Assembly: GCA_030220185.1 (NCBI GenBank)
Contig: JASPKZ010010234.1
Location: 1-64,000, forward strand
DNA from: Diploptera punctata
Lineage: Eukaryota > Arthropoda > Insecta > Blattodea > Blaberidae
Direction of reading: 5' to 3'
DNA length: 64,000 nucleotides
Shown here in pieces: positions 32,613 to 43,679 of the stretch. The notes under the pieces were generated by a model. It searched no databases. It was not told the origin of the DNA and saw only the letters and a program-made list of their open reading frames with translations. Position 1 is the first letter of the stretch, and every line of letters begins with the position of its first letter. A program made the position numbers and the translations under genes.

Positions 32613-33118
32613 AAATGCAGAAGATGAAACATGTTTCTGAAAGGCCTACATAGTTTTAACTTTTTGACGAAGATTTTTAAACAGAAATTTAATTTACTTG
32701 AGATCTATCAGGTATTTATTTTAATATTTTAACATTTTACCAAATTAAATGCAGAAGATGGAACATTTTTCTGAAAGGCGTACGTAGTTTTAACTACTTG
32801 ATTAAGTTTTTATTTAATAGACATTTAATTTACTTGAGAACTATTGGGCATTTATTTTAACATTTTACCAAATTAAATGCAGAAGATGGAACATGTTTCT
32901 GATAGGCCTACATAGTTTTAACTATTTGACGAAATTTTTTAAACAGAAATTTAATTTACTTGAGAACTATCAGGTATCTATTTTAATATTTTACCAAATT
33001 AAATGCAGAAGATGGAACATGTTTCTGATAGACCTACATAGTTTTAACTATTTGACGAAGTTTTTTAAACAGAAATTTAATTTAGTTGAGGACGACTGAC
33101 AAATCAGGTACTTATTTT
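32613..33118. repeat. Tandem array, four units of about 118-134 bp
   Basis: Units start with AAATGCAGAAGATGGAACAT-like sequence at 32613, 32747, 32875 and 33001. Each contains CTACATAGTTTTAACTATTT, AACAGAAATTTAATTTACTT and GAGAACTATCAGGTAT. Units 3 and 4 are the most alike. A 68-codon frame spanning units 3 and 4 is a by-product of the repeat. Confidence 0.92.
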
Positions 33119-33576
33119 AATATTGTATTACTTATATTATTATTAAATTTACTAATTAGTAGTTTTTTTCATTTAAGAGCTCTCTTTAACATCTCAAATC
33201 TAGGGACGCAATTTAAATATGGGCAAATTTATATATTTGTTAGTATTTTATATTTCATTTAGGCCTAAGGACGTATATATTGCAGTGACAGTATATAGCA
33301 ATTCAATAAAACCTAAAAAAAAGCTCAAATAATTGCAGCAATATGTGAATAACAACCCGAGGGGGGAAAAACACACACACACCACACACACACACACACA
33401 TAAATACACTCTTGAATATGTGTGTGTGTATATTATTTTCCAAAAAAAAATATGGAAAATGTCAACATATACAGTAAATGATAAGTTAATACGGAAATAA
33501 TAAAAAGAAGGCCATAACAGAAGTAGGCCTACGCCTACTTAACGATGGAAGGTAGATTGTGTAGCGTATGTTATTG
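33119..33576. other. Unassigned DNA with an (AC)n microsatellite
   Basis: An AC dinucleotide run broken by one CC lies at ~33370-33400, with a short GT run at ~33420-33430. Nothing else recognised. Confidence 0.55.
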
Positions 33577-33580
33577 TTAA

Positions 33581-34029
33581 TCCTTAAATTGGCGAAACAA
33601 ATGAATAAGCGAACTGACCTGCGCTAGCAGGTGGTGAGGATCTCTTAAGCCTCACTAAAAGAGGGCCCCGGGTTCTAAGATATGAGTCCATTTGGCTCAA
33701 AAAAATATGAATTACGGTTAATCTGTATGTATTGATGAATTAATGATACATGCCTGATGTGACATGCAGCAACAAGTATTACGTGGGTCTGCTCCGGGCA
33801 TGATGTTTTAAATTATTTTATTATTTTTCGAAATTCGTGAAACACTAATTTTTTGTGCCAGTTATTTAAATGTGTCGAACCTCAGTGAAAACAAAATCGC
33901 GTATAACTCATTATTGCTCTATGCTATAATGTGCAATTTGACACAAATTTAAGTAATTTCTACTCGTTCGATTTTGTATTAAAAATGTTTAAATAAATTT
34001 AAAAATATATAATATTGCCAATTTAAGGG
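33581..34029 (+). mobile_element. piggyBac-like MITE with TTAA duplication
   Basis: Ends are inverted repeats: TCCTTAAATTGGCG at 33581 against GCCAATTTAAGGG ending at 34029, both flanked by TTAA (33577-33580, 34030-34033). TTAA sites with CCCTTxxA-type ends are the piggyBac hallmark. Compared with the copy at 14049-14250, this one carries ~230 bp extra at ~33603-33838. No transposase coding remains. Confidence 0.8.
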
Positions 34030-34239
34030 TTAAATGTTGTTACAAGATTCGTAGACTGACGTTTGCGCAAGATTAGCTAACGATACTCTTTAACATCCTA
34101 GGTCATTAGCGTAGAAATTTAGTGAAAGGGACGGCAATTTTGTACAGACGGCTCTTATTTCAGAATTGGTGTTATTAAATACCATGTAATCATGTATGTT
34201 TATTGTGATCTAGATATAATATTAATTTTTATCTTCGTT

Positions 34240-34540
34240 TCTTTTCTTTTTTTTATCTTATAAGGTATATTCCGCAACAGATCTCAAAAATCTCATTTCC
34301 GTTGCTTCAATTCTTCTTTCCTCTTTTCTTGTCAATACCCAAAACTCTAAACCATAGAACTACATTGGAAGTGCCGTTACTTTATAATTTTGGTTTCCGT
34401 TCTGTCTTTTTTTTTTTTATATGAGTCTATGAATAACGCCGCGCCATATAGGCCTACATAACTGAATCTATTAACTTTGTTTTGAATATCATCATTCTTC
34501 ATATAATAATTGACTTAGAGTTTAATGTGTCTTACTAGCC
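34240..34540 (-). mobile_element. LINE remnant (LINE-B-like), antisense
   Basis: Minus-strand blocks resemble LYGLEFWVLTRKEERRIEAT and EMRFLRSVAEYTL-like stretches (34260-34370), then the end of a KYLG-type region near 34490. Too degraded for firm assignment; a poly-T run interrupts it. Confidence 0.55.
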
Positions 34541-34559
34541 AAAATAATGATATTAGACT

Positions 34560-35060
34560 GCAAAGTAAACAAATTGTATAATATGTGCCAGACAATAGGA
34601 ACTAAATCTAAAGACTAGGCTAAAACATTAAAAATTACGACAATTACAATTCTATAAAACTATGCAGTACGTACCTATGTTAACATATGCTTGCGAAAAT
34701 TGCACATCTTAATAGATCGGATTAAAAAGGAAAACAGGAAGTAGCCATGTGAATTAGAAGATCTTACGTTCGGTCATCAGGTACTATACATTGTTAAATA
34801 AGAAATATAATGCAAGAAATTGAGAACCGCCGAATTAAACATCCATATTGTTAAGGATTAAAATTCAAAATTAAGGATCTAACTAGCTCCAACATATGGA
34901 AACAATTTAACACCCAATCGACTCCCATAAATTCTTGCCTTCACTACCAACCCAAAGGACGAAGAAATAGTGGACCGCCCCCTAACTAGATGGAGGGATA
35001 CGCGTCTTCTTGATGCGGAAAACAGGTCTATGGCCTAATTCCATGACGTATGAAGAATAA
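34560..35060 (+). mobile_element. LINE-B remnant, plus strand
   Basis: Degraded: a TMQYVPMLTYACENCTS-like stretch near 34660 and, in shifted frames near 34960-35045, a PKGRRNSG...TRWRDTRLLDAEN-like C-terminus followed by family 3' sequence (GGTCTATGGCCTAATTCCAT). No intact frame. Confidence 0.6.
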
Positions 35061-35222
35061 TATTATTTAATTGGAATAAAGTCCTCTGTATGCCATTTTC
35101 AGAACTAGATATTAGAACTTGGTCTCCTGCACATTATTTTAATGTCTTAAAGTTAATCCAATATTTAATGCTATTTTTTGTAATTCTCAAACTTATTTGA
35201 TAAGTAATCGACATGCGGCTAA

Positions 35223-35570
35223 GTGTGTGTTATCATTTATCACTTGATTGAGCTTGGCTATAAGAATATCTTTTTGAAGACAAAACTTAGACTGTTAAAC
35301 ACCAACGTAAAATCAGTCCTCCTCTATGGTTGCGAAACATGGAAAGATACAGCATCAACAAATAAAAAGACACAGACCTTTGTAAACAGATATCTGAGGT
35401 ATATTATAAATATAAGATGGTCAGAAATAATATAAAATGAACTGTGGAGAAAAAACCAACCAATGTCCATTACGTCACCAAATAAAACAAAGATAAGGGA
35501 ATTGGATAGGCCACACGTTGGAAAAACCAGACGGAGCCATCGAGAAGACAGCACTATACCTTATCCGCTC
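35223..35570 (+). mobile_element. LINE-F C-terminal region
   Basis: Encodes LLNTNVKSVLLYGCETWKDT, then TFVNRYLRYIINIRWSEI and, after a shift, LWRKTNQCPI-like and IGHTLEKPDGAIEKTAL. The order (YGCETW, N-R-LR-I--I-W, IGHTLRKP) is the end of another non-LTR retrotransposon family. Confidence 0.8.
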
Positions 35571-35817
35571 TTAGAGTGATCCTAACATCAACAAACGCCA
35601 ATTGTAACCTTCCTCCATTCGCGCCACAATTATTACTGTCACATTTGACAGGGAGATGACGACACAGCAACAGAAGACTCGACACTTTCAGCCATTTTGT
35701 TCATGAGAATCGACTGAAGCATGACTCAAATGCATCACCCATACGTAATAAACTATTTTAAGTTGTAATTATTGAATAGGTATATTTATAATTTTTATGT
35801 TTTGAATATTATTATTT

Positions 35818-36235
35818 ATCGGCCGCGGTGGACTAGTGGTTATGCTCCTTGCCTCTGGTCTCGAGGGTCGCGGATTCAAACCCGGCCGTGGTTGATGGAC
35901 TTTTTTAGGATGGAAAAATCCAAGGAGCAAGTCCTCCGGGAGGGACTTTAAGCCGTGGGTCCCGAGTCTGAAGATTTTCAGGCTCGTAAAAGATCCTTAA
36001 GCCTGAATGAAAGGCCTCTAAGCAAAATTTACCGAATTTTCCCGTCCTGGTACTACCTTGGTATCCTAGATGTCAGTATGAGGCGGAACGCTGACCACGG
36101 ACCACTCAAATGACATCTACACGAAAACAAGTGTAACTAAATTAGTATGGTTCAAATTCTTCCCTGTAGGGGGAGAGCGCCTAAATATTTGTTACGGGAA
36201 ACATGGGCTTACAAGACAAAATTATTATTTTCATT
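35818..36235 (+). mobile_element. SINE2, best-preserved copy, type b 3' end
   Basis: Head GCCGCGGTGGACTAGTGGTT (A-box region) and GCGGATTCAAACCCGGCCG (B box near 35870), then GATGGACTTTTTTAGGATGG, CCAAGGAGCAAGTCCTCCGG, GAAGATTTTCAGGCTCGTAA and CTAGATGTCAGTATGAGGCG. The end reads TTCCCTGTAGGGGGAGAGCG, which differs from the CTAGTAACTCCTAACAAAGG ends at 18.0 and 54.3 kb. Confidence 0.88.
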
Positions 36236-36369
36236 CACGAAGAATAAGAAGTATATTCAGAGGACATTTTTAATTTAATTTAATTGGATTTTCCGCGTAC
36301 TTATTGCTTCTACATCGTATGTCGGTGTCCACAACCAATGAAAAGCGAGCAGGTCACGTGGTTTTGTTT

Positions 36370-36600
36370 TGATGAGGATCACTTAAGAGCGGACAACCTT
36401 TAGATTGGAACACTCAAGGAGTAAGAAAGAGAGGGCGACCTAGGAAAACATGGAAGCAATCAGTAGAGGAGGGAGCAAAAGAAAGAGAGAAAAGCTGAAA
36501 ACAAGTGAAATGACTAGCTGGAAGCAGAGTACCCTGGAGGAATTTTAATGCTGCCCTATGTTCCATTTAGGATCTACTGGAAATAAGATGAAGAAGATAA
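36370..36600 (+). mobile_element. LINE-F extreme C-terminus
   Basis: Shifted frames give an LDWNTQGVRKRGRPRKTWKQ-like stretch, SVEEGAKERE, a VPWRNFNAALCSI-like end and a stop, followed by 3' UTR with AAGATGAAGAAGATAAGATA. It is 5'-truncated relative to 35223-35570 and probably the same family. Confidence 0.75.
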
Positions 36601-36991
36601 GATAATGTTGTATGTAACACGAATATCATCACACAAATTGTTGGTACATCCTTATTCAAAGGAGATCTACAATAACAAATGTACTGGAAAATAAATACGT
36701 GTGTGATTTGAAACACTCGAGCCACTGACCAATCCTCTCACCGGGCGGTAGTAAATAGTGTTTACTGTTTTCTCCTAGTTGAGTACTCATGTCCTCAAGC
36801 TTGTTGTATATTTATGTAATGGAAATATAAGAGAAAGTGTACATCTACTTTAGTTAGGGCGTACAGAGTTGAGGAATGGTGTTTGGGCATGTGTGAAATT
36901 GATGATTTTAATTTACACGTTTTAAAATAGTTTATAATAATTTATTATTTATAAGTACAACATATTTATAAAATAGCGCTAACACATTCAC

Positions 36992-37081
<90 letters not shown>

Positions 37082-37110
37082 TTAATAATAATAATAATAA
37101 TAATAATATA
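36601..37110. other. Unassigned DNA and a long (AAT)n microsatellite
   Basis: No gene in 36601-36985. From ~36991 to 37108 is an almost pure AAT run of ~118 bp with two single-base breaks. Frames across it are low-complexity artefacts. Confidence 0.7.
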
Positions 37111-37119
37111 TTTATTTAT

Positions 37120-37502
<383 letters not shown>

Positions 37503-37544
37503 TAGAAGTAAAAAAGGAAATAAAAAATATATACAGACATTCAT

Positions 37545-37880
37545 AGTGATATTAGAAAACGAAGGTTAAAAATTGTATGGCCATATTAAACGAATGAACT
37601 CAAATACGTTACAAAAACAGACAATGGAATTCTACGAAAAACAGAAGTAAAAGCTCCAGTAGATACTATGAAGTAGATTGATGAAGTCAAAAAGGACTTA
37701 AAATTGGCAGGAATTACTAAAGAAGATATCCCAAACAGAGATATATTTAGAATTAAGGTGAATAAGTGGCAAGTTGACCAAGAGGACAAACCGAAGAAAA
37801 AAACTGGAACAACTTGGACAGATGATAGAAAACAAGCTCATAGCAAAAGAATGAAATAAATTTGGGCTCAAAGGAAACGC
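37545..37880 (+). mobile_element. LINE-H C-terminus
   Basis: Frames encode KLYGHIKRMNSN, then MEFYEKQK and DEVKKDLKLAGITKEDIPNR followed by DIFRIKVNKWQVDQEDKPKK and TWTDDRKQAHSKRMK with a stop. From memory this is the end of a common insect non-LTR retrotransposon ORF. Two in-frame stops break the N-terminal part. Confidence 0.7.
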
Positions 37881-37984
37881 CTCTAAGTACTTTGCGTAGT
37901 CCTACATGGGCTCATCCGCATTTAAAAAAACATTATAATAATAATAATAATAATAACATTATTATATTATTATTATTATTATTT

Positions 37985-38165
37985 TTTTTTTTGGCTCGTA
38001 AAAAACAGCAAGGTTGAATAATAAGGCTCTGTGCAAAATTTAACCGGCGTTCATTCATCCAAATAATGCCTTATTTGTCTAATAGATGTCTCATTGAGGC
38101 ATCTTTGACTTGAATTCGATTCACTTTTAAATCACGCACTTTGAGGCCGAAACGGGCTAACAGGC
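37985..38165 (+). mobile_element. SINE2 body fragment
   Basis: GGCTCGTAAAAAACAGCAAG, AAGGCTCTGTGCAAAATTTA and TCTAATAGATGTCTCATTGA match the middle and 3' part of SINE2. The head is missing; it follows an ATT/poly-T run. Confidence 0.7.
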
Positions 38166-38256
38166 CTAAACCACGTTATTTGATAATGCTAATGTTTAAA
38201 AAGGTTCTATAATTTTTTTTAATTCATGGTAGAACATCGTTGAGATTAAAAATGTG

Positions 38257-39843
38257 TTAACATTTTAAAATTCGTACCTGATAAAACAGTCGTCCTCAAA
38301 TGCATTAACTTCTGTTGTATAACGTCGTCACACTATTAAAATCTAGGTCTTTCAAAGGGCATGCTTCATCTTCGGAATTTCTCATGGTATAGATTTCTTG
38401 TAGTTCATCAGGGATCACACTATTAAAATCTAGGCCTTTCAAAGAGCATGCTTCATAAAATAGGCGTGGCATCCTCAAACTGCCATGCGATTGGTAGATA
38501 CAAATATCACGTTCTTTATATATTTAATAAATAAACATTATTTTAAAACACATCCATTCACTCAATTCAAGCATCAAAAATAACTTTATACATACGCTGA
38601 TGACCAGGTAATAATAGCAAACACAGAAGACGAACTTCAAAGGAATATTTTTAAACTACATAATATATGTGAACAATATAATCTCAAAATATCCATAGAA
38701 AAAACTAAGGTAATGGCATTCCAAGGGAAAAATCAAATCAGATCGAAAATAGTAATAGGAAACAAAATCATAGAACAGGTGAAACATCTCAATTATCTAG
38801 GATGTGACATTTCATTTAATTATGATAATGATATAACTAATAAAATAGCAAAATTCCAGGGAATATGTGGTACGATAAAACGATCACTAAATAACAAAAC
38901 AACAAGAGCAGTACCGGTACTGCTCTATGGTTCAGAAGCCTGGATACATAAAAAACAATATCTAAGTAGGATAACGGCGGCAGAAATTAAATTTTTGAGA
39001 TCTGTTAAAGGGTGCACTAAGGAAGACAGAATCAAGAACACAGAAATAAGACAGGAACTTGAAATATTTTGCAATAACTGATAAAATAGATACATATAGA
39101 TAAAAATGGAAGCAACGCATAGACAGAAAGAATGAAGATAGATATCCAAAACAAATAACAAAATACAAACCTAAAGGCACCCGAGATGTGGGCAGACCTA
39201 GAAAGAGATGGGCTGAAGTCGGAACGGGTCAACCAGACCTAATCCATGGATGCAGATGATGATGATGATGACATATTTAACATTAATATATACACAAAAT
39301 CAAATAAAAATACACACATGAAAACACACTCGCCTGCCATTGGCGGATGGCTGAACGGCGCCATTATTCAAAACTGCTGCATTAACACGGTTAAACACAT
39401 GCACAACTGCTACCACGTAGGTTAGAATGATTTAAATCGTTATCTTATATTCATTCGGTTATATTCATATATTCCTAAATCACACGGGGGCAAATGCTTT
39501 AGCAGGAACACGGGGTTCTCCTTTTCAGGACCTCCAAGGAGAACCGAAATGATTTGCTCACCGTTAGTCATTATTAACTTGGCTAATCGCAGGACATTCC
39601 AAACCCCAGATACTACTCCAGGGAGCGTGATTCATTTTCAGGATTTCTCATGGTACTCTATACCATTAAAAATTCTTGAAGATGAAGCATGCTTTTTGAA
39701 AGGCCTGTACCATGAGAAATCCTGAAGATGAGTCATGCTCTTTGAAAGGCCTAGATTTTAATAGTGTGACGACGTTATACAGCAGAAGTTGGTATAGTTG
39801 AGGAAGAGCTGTTTTATCAGGTACGAAATTTAAAATTTAAACA
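38257..39843. mobile_element. TIR element of ~1.6 kb carrying a LINE-B
   Basis: The left end (ATTCGTACCTGATAAAACAG, then TATAACGTCGTCACACTATT and AAATCTAGGTCTTTCAAAGG) is inverted at the right end (39835 back to ~39690). Subterminal motifs AAAGAGCATGCTTCATCTTC and GGATTTCTCATGGTAC recur in several orientations inside both ends. No transposase is seen. The interior holds a LINE-B (38590-39270) and ~360 bp of unassigned DNA, so before that insertion it was probably a ~0.9-kb non-autonomous element. Confidence 0.75.
38590..39270 (+). mobile_element. LINE-B fragment inside the TIR element
   Basis: YADDQVIIANTEDELQ (YADD near 38597) is followed by a long frame with MAFQGKNQIRSKIVIGNKII, YLGCDISFNYDND, VPVLLYGSEAWIHKKQ and AAEIKFLRSVKG to a stop at 39081. 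Then, shifted, YKPKGTRDVGRPRKRWAEVG and a GATGATGATGATGATGA tail. Endonuclease and most of the RT fingers are missing. Confidence 0.85.
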
Positions 39844-40030
39844 TAAAAAGATCCTATTCTTGATTATTTCACAATTTGTGAAATATTACAGTGTGCATTT
39901 GTGGGTGTAAAAATATGCCTAGATTTTTTTTTTCAAGAAGTTATGATTAATAACAAAGCCGCAGTAAAAGTTACTGCGTAGTATACTTCAAGGCTGAATC
40001 TAACCAACCTTTTATTTCATTCACAAACAG

Positions 40031-40104
40031 GTTTGGTGAGAGTTGCCGGCGTGGGTAATATCTCAACAGTTGGTCATCTGCAACACAGTAACTGCCTTCA
40101 TCTG
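40031..40104 (+). other. Candidate internal exon (splice-site evidence only)
   Basis: A 74-bp segment lies between a good acceptor (TTTATTTCATTCACAAACAG, ending 40030) and a strong donor (CTG then GTAAGTAT at 40105). One of three frames is open through it (LVRVAGVGNISTVGHLQHSN and four more residues). No homology is recognised and no partner exon is identified. A chance pair of splice-like sites is quite possible. Confidence 0.25.
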
Positions 40105-40339
40105 GTAAGTATCGCTTGTAACAGGTATAGGCCTATTTCAATCTCAAAGGCATCCAGTATTCTAACCAAAATATTTTCTAAATTGCGTCACGGCTATCAA
40201 GAGAGTTGCAGCCTTCCGTAATTAAAAAAAAATTGTAAACTTTAGATTTCAAATGGGAATGTGGGAAAAAATACAGTATACAAAGTGTCAAAGTAGTCAT
40301 TATGAGGATTTAATAGAATAATTATCAACTAACTAACTC

Positions 40340-40580
40340 ACTGGCACTATCGAACCCGAAGGTTCATGGCCGCGCGGACATAAGCTCTCCATACATCACT
40401 ATCCTGAGCTAATGTTTGCAATCATCCCCTGTATAATTTACTCCCCTCAAATCATAGTTAATGTTATTCTCCCACTTCATTCTTGGTCTACCAACTGGGT
40501 GTTTTCCCTCCGGTTTTCCAACAAGAAGTTTCCATGCACGTCATTCATTCCCCATTCGTGCCATATGTCCTGCCTCGCAG
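40340..40580 (-). mobile_element. LINE-A 3' fragment
   Basis: Reversed (AGTT)n tail, then minus-strand sequence for the C-terminal ~80 residues (GKPEGKR- and RPRMRWEN-like). It ends in the CDGQDMW-like region near 40580. TTATCAA on both sides may be a 7-bp duplication. Confidence 0.85.
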
Positions 40581-40589
40581 TTTATCAAA

Positions 40590-40905
40590 ATACACTTATT
40601 TGACAAATCTAATATTTTTTTATTTCGTAATTCATCCCAAAAATTTTTTTCGTTACCCTAAAGCAATTGACATTCTCCAATTGTAGCTGTCCTAAACATC
40701 CTCATCTGTAAGTCCCAATTCACCCATAACCTATTTCTTCTCACACCATTCATCCAACCTTCTTTAGGTCTTTCTTTTCTTAATTTCCCACCTATTTTCC
40801 ATTCCAAGGAAAGGATTCTATCAGATGTCATCCTCTTGAGATGTCTAACATAAAATAATAAAGAAGAAGTATTGTCAGGGGCGCATCTTATATGTTCAAT
40901 GGTTT
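40590..40905 (-). mobile_element. LINE C-terminal remnant, antisense
   Basis: The minus strand gives RHLKRMTSDRILSLEWKIGG, LRKERPKEGWMNGVRRN and LWVNWDLQ, fitting a GHxxRM...GxRKRGRPxxxWMxGV-type LINE end. The family is uncertain and it is strongly mutated. Confidence 0.55.
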
Positions 40906-41082
40906 ACTGAACCGCCAAGAAAAATGAACTTATGAATGAAGTGACTAGTCATAATTAAAGTTTCTTTTTTTCCTCCGAGTTCCTGAATACACAGATAATA
41001 ATCAGGAATGTATTTATTGCTGTGGAGGGTCTCGCATAGACAAGCTTAATATAAGGTTTTAGAAGTATAGCTATTGGATTTG

Positions 41083-41390
41083 GTATTAGTTCGAGTCCCC
41101 ACGGGAAGAAATTTTCTCATGGAATTTCAGCCAGTATGGGACCGGTGCCTACCCAGCATCGTGATGCATTTGGGTAGCTACAATAAGTGGCGACTCCAGA
41201 TTGAGAAGACCAGCTATAACGGCTGGGGGACCTAACATGCTGACCACATGCCATCCCTACATTGGCTAGATGATAGGCTACCTCTGTGATTAATAAACGT
41301 GGATGTGAGGCCAGCATCCGGCTGATAGGCCAAGGGCCTTCTAGGCCTCTAGCGCTTGGAGTTTTTGGAGAGGTGCGTTTTCTCTCTATG
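41083..41390 (+). mobile_element. SINE3, 5' head truncated
   Basis: Starts near the B box (TAGTTCGAGTCCCCACGGG), then CCAGTATGGGACCGGTGCCT, ACCCAGCATCGTGATGC, AACGGCTGGGGGACCTAACA and AGGCCAGCATCCGGCTGATA. It is in the sense orientation of the family. The A-box region is not preserved. Confidence 0.8.
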
Positions 41391-41559
41391 AACCCTCTGG
41401 AAATCAGTTTTATTGGCTTCGAGTGAGGCGGGGCATATATTACGTGTTTTTATTTGTCTTGTCGCTGATGTAACTACCAACACATGACGAATCCCGGTGG
41501 AACCGAACGAGTCAATTCGAAAGTTCAATGTTTTTATTTATTATTATATAGAAAACACG

Positions 41560-41665
41560 TATAGTGGCCGTCCTATGAAACGCTGGAGGGAAAATTTTCT
41601 ATAGGATCGCAACAGGCTTTGGCTTAATACTTGGAAGAGAAAGAGAAGAAGAAGAAGAAGAAGAG
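41560..41665 (-). repeat. Repeat shared with the SINE4-linked segment at 19.8 kb
   Basis: GGCCGTCCTATGAAACGCTG and GGGAAAATTTTCTATAGGAT are the reverse complement of 19845-19896. Both copies adjoin a (CTT/GAA)n run (here 41644-41665), so the run and the segment travel together. Confidence 0.75.
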
Positions 41666-41707
41666 GCGTATAGTGGCAGAATAAACATTGTTTTCAGCTT
41701 TAACAAA

Positions 41708-41743
<36 letters not shown>

Positions 41744-41744
41744 C

Positions 41745-41970
41745 ACGTATTACGAATGAATGAACAGCGCATACCAAGAAAAATGTATAATTATAAACCA
41801 AAAGGGGAAGAATGTTGGGAAGACCATTGAAGAGATGGAAGGCCCAATTCGACCTACGAGTATAATGAGATCGGAACAGGCCATATAGATCCTTGTTGTT
41901 GATGGTGATGATGATGATGATGATGATGATTATTATTATTATATTATTATTATTATTATTATTATTATTT
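41745..41970 (+). mobile_element. LINE-B extreme C-terminus with GAT and ATT runs
   Basis: NYKPKGEECWEDH-like sequence and a shifted GRMLGRPLKRWKAQFDLRV-like end, then a GATGATGATGATGATGATGA run at ~41909 followed by ATT repeats to ~41970. Only ~150 bp of coding remains. Confidence 0.65.
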
Positions 41971-42406
41971 TATTATTAGTTTGTCTTTCTCTAATCAATA
42001 TACATTAAGCCATTCCGGAAGTATTTGTTTAAGTGTTTCAATTTGCCTAAGCTCAGTATTAACTTAATTTTAAAGATAATTTTAAGAGTAGTAGTGTGAA
42101 CCCCCAGTCAGCATAGGCAAGAGCCGCCACTGGCTATTGTTAGGATAATGATGCATTAGTATGTTAAAACAGACCACAGATTGCAAACTACATAGCCACA
42201 TATGTAAACTACATCAAATTATATTATTGATTGTATTCCAGATACCAACATGCTTTATTTTATATTGAGACTTCTAATGTCATCATAAGTTACTATGTCC
42301 TTTTTTTATGTTTAGATACATTTGGGTACATTATATCAACATTAGGTTAGGTTAGAATTTGGATAAATTAGCTACATTTAGTTTTATATTATGAAATTCA
42401 TCTTCC
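41971..42406. other. No recognisable feature
   Basis: Unassigned AT-rich sequence. Confidence 0.4.
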
Positions 42407-42712
42407 TCCATTCATAGTAATTCTGCCTGAGGGCAGGTCTTTCACTGCAATCATAGCATTTTCGTGCTATGCTTGCAGCTTTACTAGGGAATTATAGGTG
42501 TGGCAGCTTCCCGTTGTTTTCCACACCGGTGAAGGATGATGATGATGATGTTGGCCATATGATTTCGGGGACCGTTTGGGCCTTAAAGTTTTCCTGACAT
42601 TTGTTTTACTGGTGAGGAAAAACCTCGCCCAGAAAAACTGGCCACCGGGGATCGAACCCGGGCCCGCTGCATGACAAGGCATCACGCTACCTCGAGACCA
42701 CAGCGGTGGACA
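42407..42712 (-). mobile_element. SINE1 with 3' module X
   Basis: Minus strand: head with B box (GGGTTCGATCCCCGG), short body (deletion near 42625), GGTCCCCGAAATCATATGGC, CATCATCATCATCC joint, module X to TACTATGAATGGAGGA. Same architecture as 1898-2208. Confidence 0.88.
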
Positions 42713-42909
42713 AATTCATCTTAAGTTTCCAAATGGTGCAGGACACATTGGAGACTGTGATACCGATTTGAAGAAATGTAACAGATATAACCTGATACGT
42801 TGATAATGCTCTTTTCCCATAATGCTTGGCTATCTTTACAGTATCCATATTGTTTATATCAAGATTTTAAGGTTTTTATGCAAAATTCTAATTTTTTCCC
42901 CCAATTACT

Positions 42910-43175
42910 TGTACTTTTTCCCTCATGCTGCCCCAATAATATGATGGGTAGATGATGGTAATGATGTGCCAGGAGAGGCCTTAATTCTAAACTTAATTTA
43001 ATCAGGTGATTATGATAATGATGGCCAGATGATGTTGGGGACTGTTTGGGCCTTAAAGTATCTTGACATTTGTCTTACAGATGAAAAATCCTGAAAACTT
43101 GTCCCAACTGAGGATCAAACCTATTCCCGCTATGTGACAAGGCAGCAAGCTACCTCGAGGCCACAGTGATGGTTG
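42910..43175 (-). mobile_element. SINE1 with partial module Y, diverged
   Basis: The body (GGCCAGATGATGTTGGGGAC, CTTGACATTTGTCTTACAG) and a weak head remain on the minus strand. Upstream, GGTAATGATGTGCCAGGAGA and GGCCTTAATTCTAAACTTAA match module Y at 27790-27830. It lies only ~200 bp from another SINE1 in the same orientation. Confidence 0.7.
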
Positions 43176-43309
43176 AAAAGACATATGTTCGACATATCGA
43201 ATTGGCTGTCTGCAACTATATTGCCAATATTTTATTCCATATAAAGATGAAGGTTTATTTGAAACAAGCTGATTACCTGTCATTGTCTAGGTATTTATTT
43301 GCTCAATCT

Positions 43310-43570
43310 TCTTGTCACCAATCAGGATTGTGATCCCTTAAACTATGGATCCAACACTAATCTCGGTCATTTTGAACATTTTTTTCATCCCATGTCTCCC
43401 CCATACTAATGGGGGCTGAATTTGGACTTCAATGGTTTCAGGAGCATCACAATGGATCTCAGTGACCCAAAAAACTGTGGATTCGATACCAAAATTGTTT
43501 GTTTCCTATATTTTTATATTTGACTCCCCCCTCATCCCCTCTTGGTTTGTTAGTAAATACTTCAGGTGTT
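43310..43570. repeat. Diverged two-unit tandem repeat
   Basis: Two related blocks: GGATTGTGATCCCTTAAACT...GGATCCAACACTAATCTCGG...CCCCCATACTAATGGGGG and GGATCTCAGTGACCCAAAAA...GGATTCGATACCAAAATTG...CCCCCCTCATCCCCTCTTGG. The period is about 120 bp. No coding. Confidence 0.5.
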
Positions 43571-43679
43571 CCAGAGTTATTCAGCCATATACATACATAC
43601 ATTAATATATACAAACTTACAAATATCAATTTTTACATCTATAAATTTGTAATTCAGAAGTCAATAAAAATGTAAAAGG

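Noticed and set aside
32613..33118. CRISPR-like array
   Set aside because: Units are ~130 bp tandem repeats without unique spacers, and the genome is an insect's.
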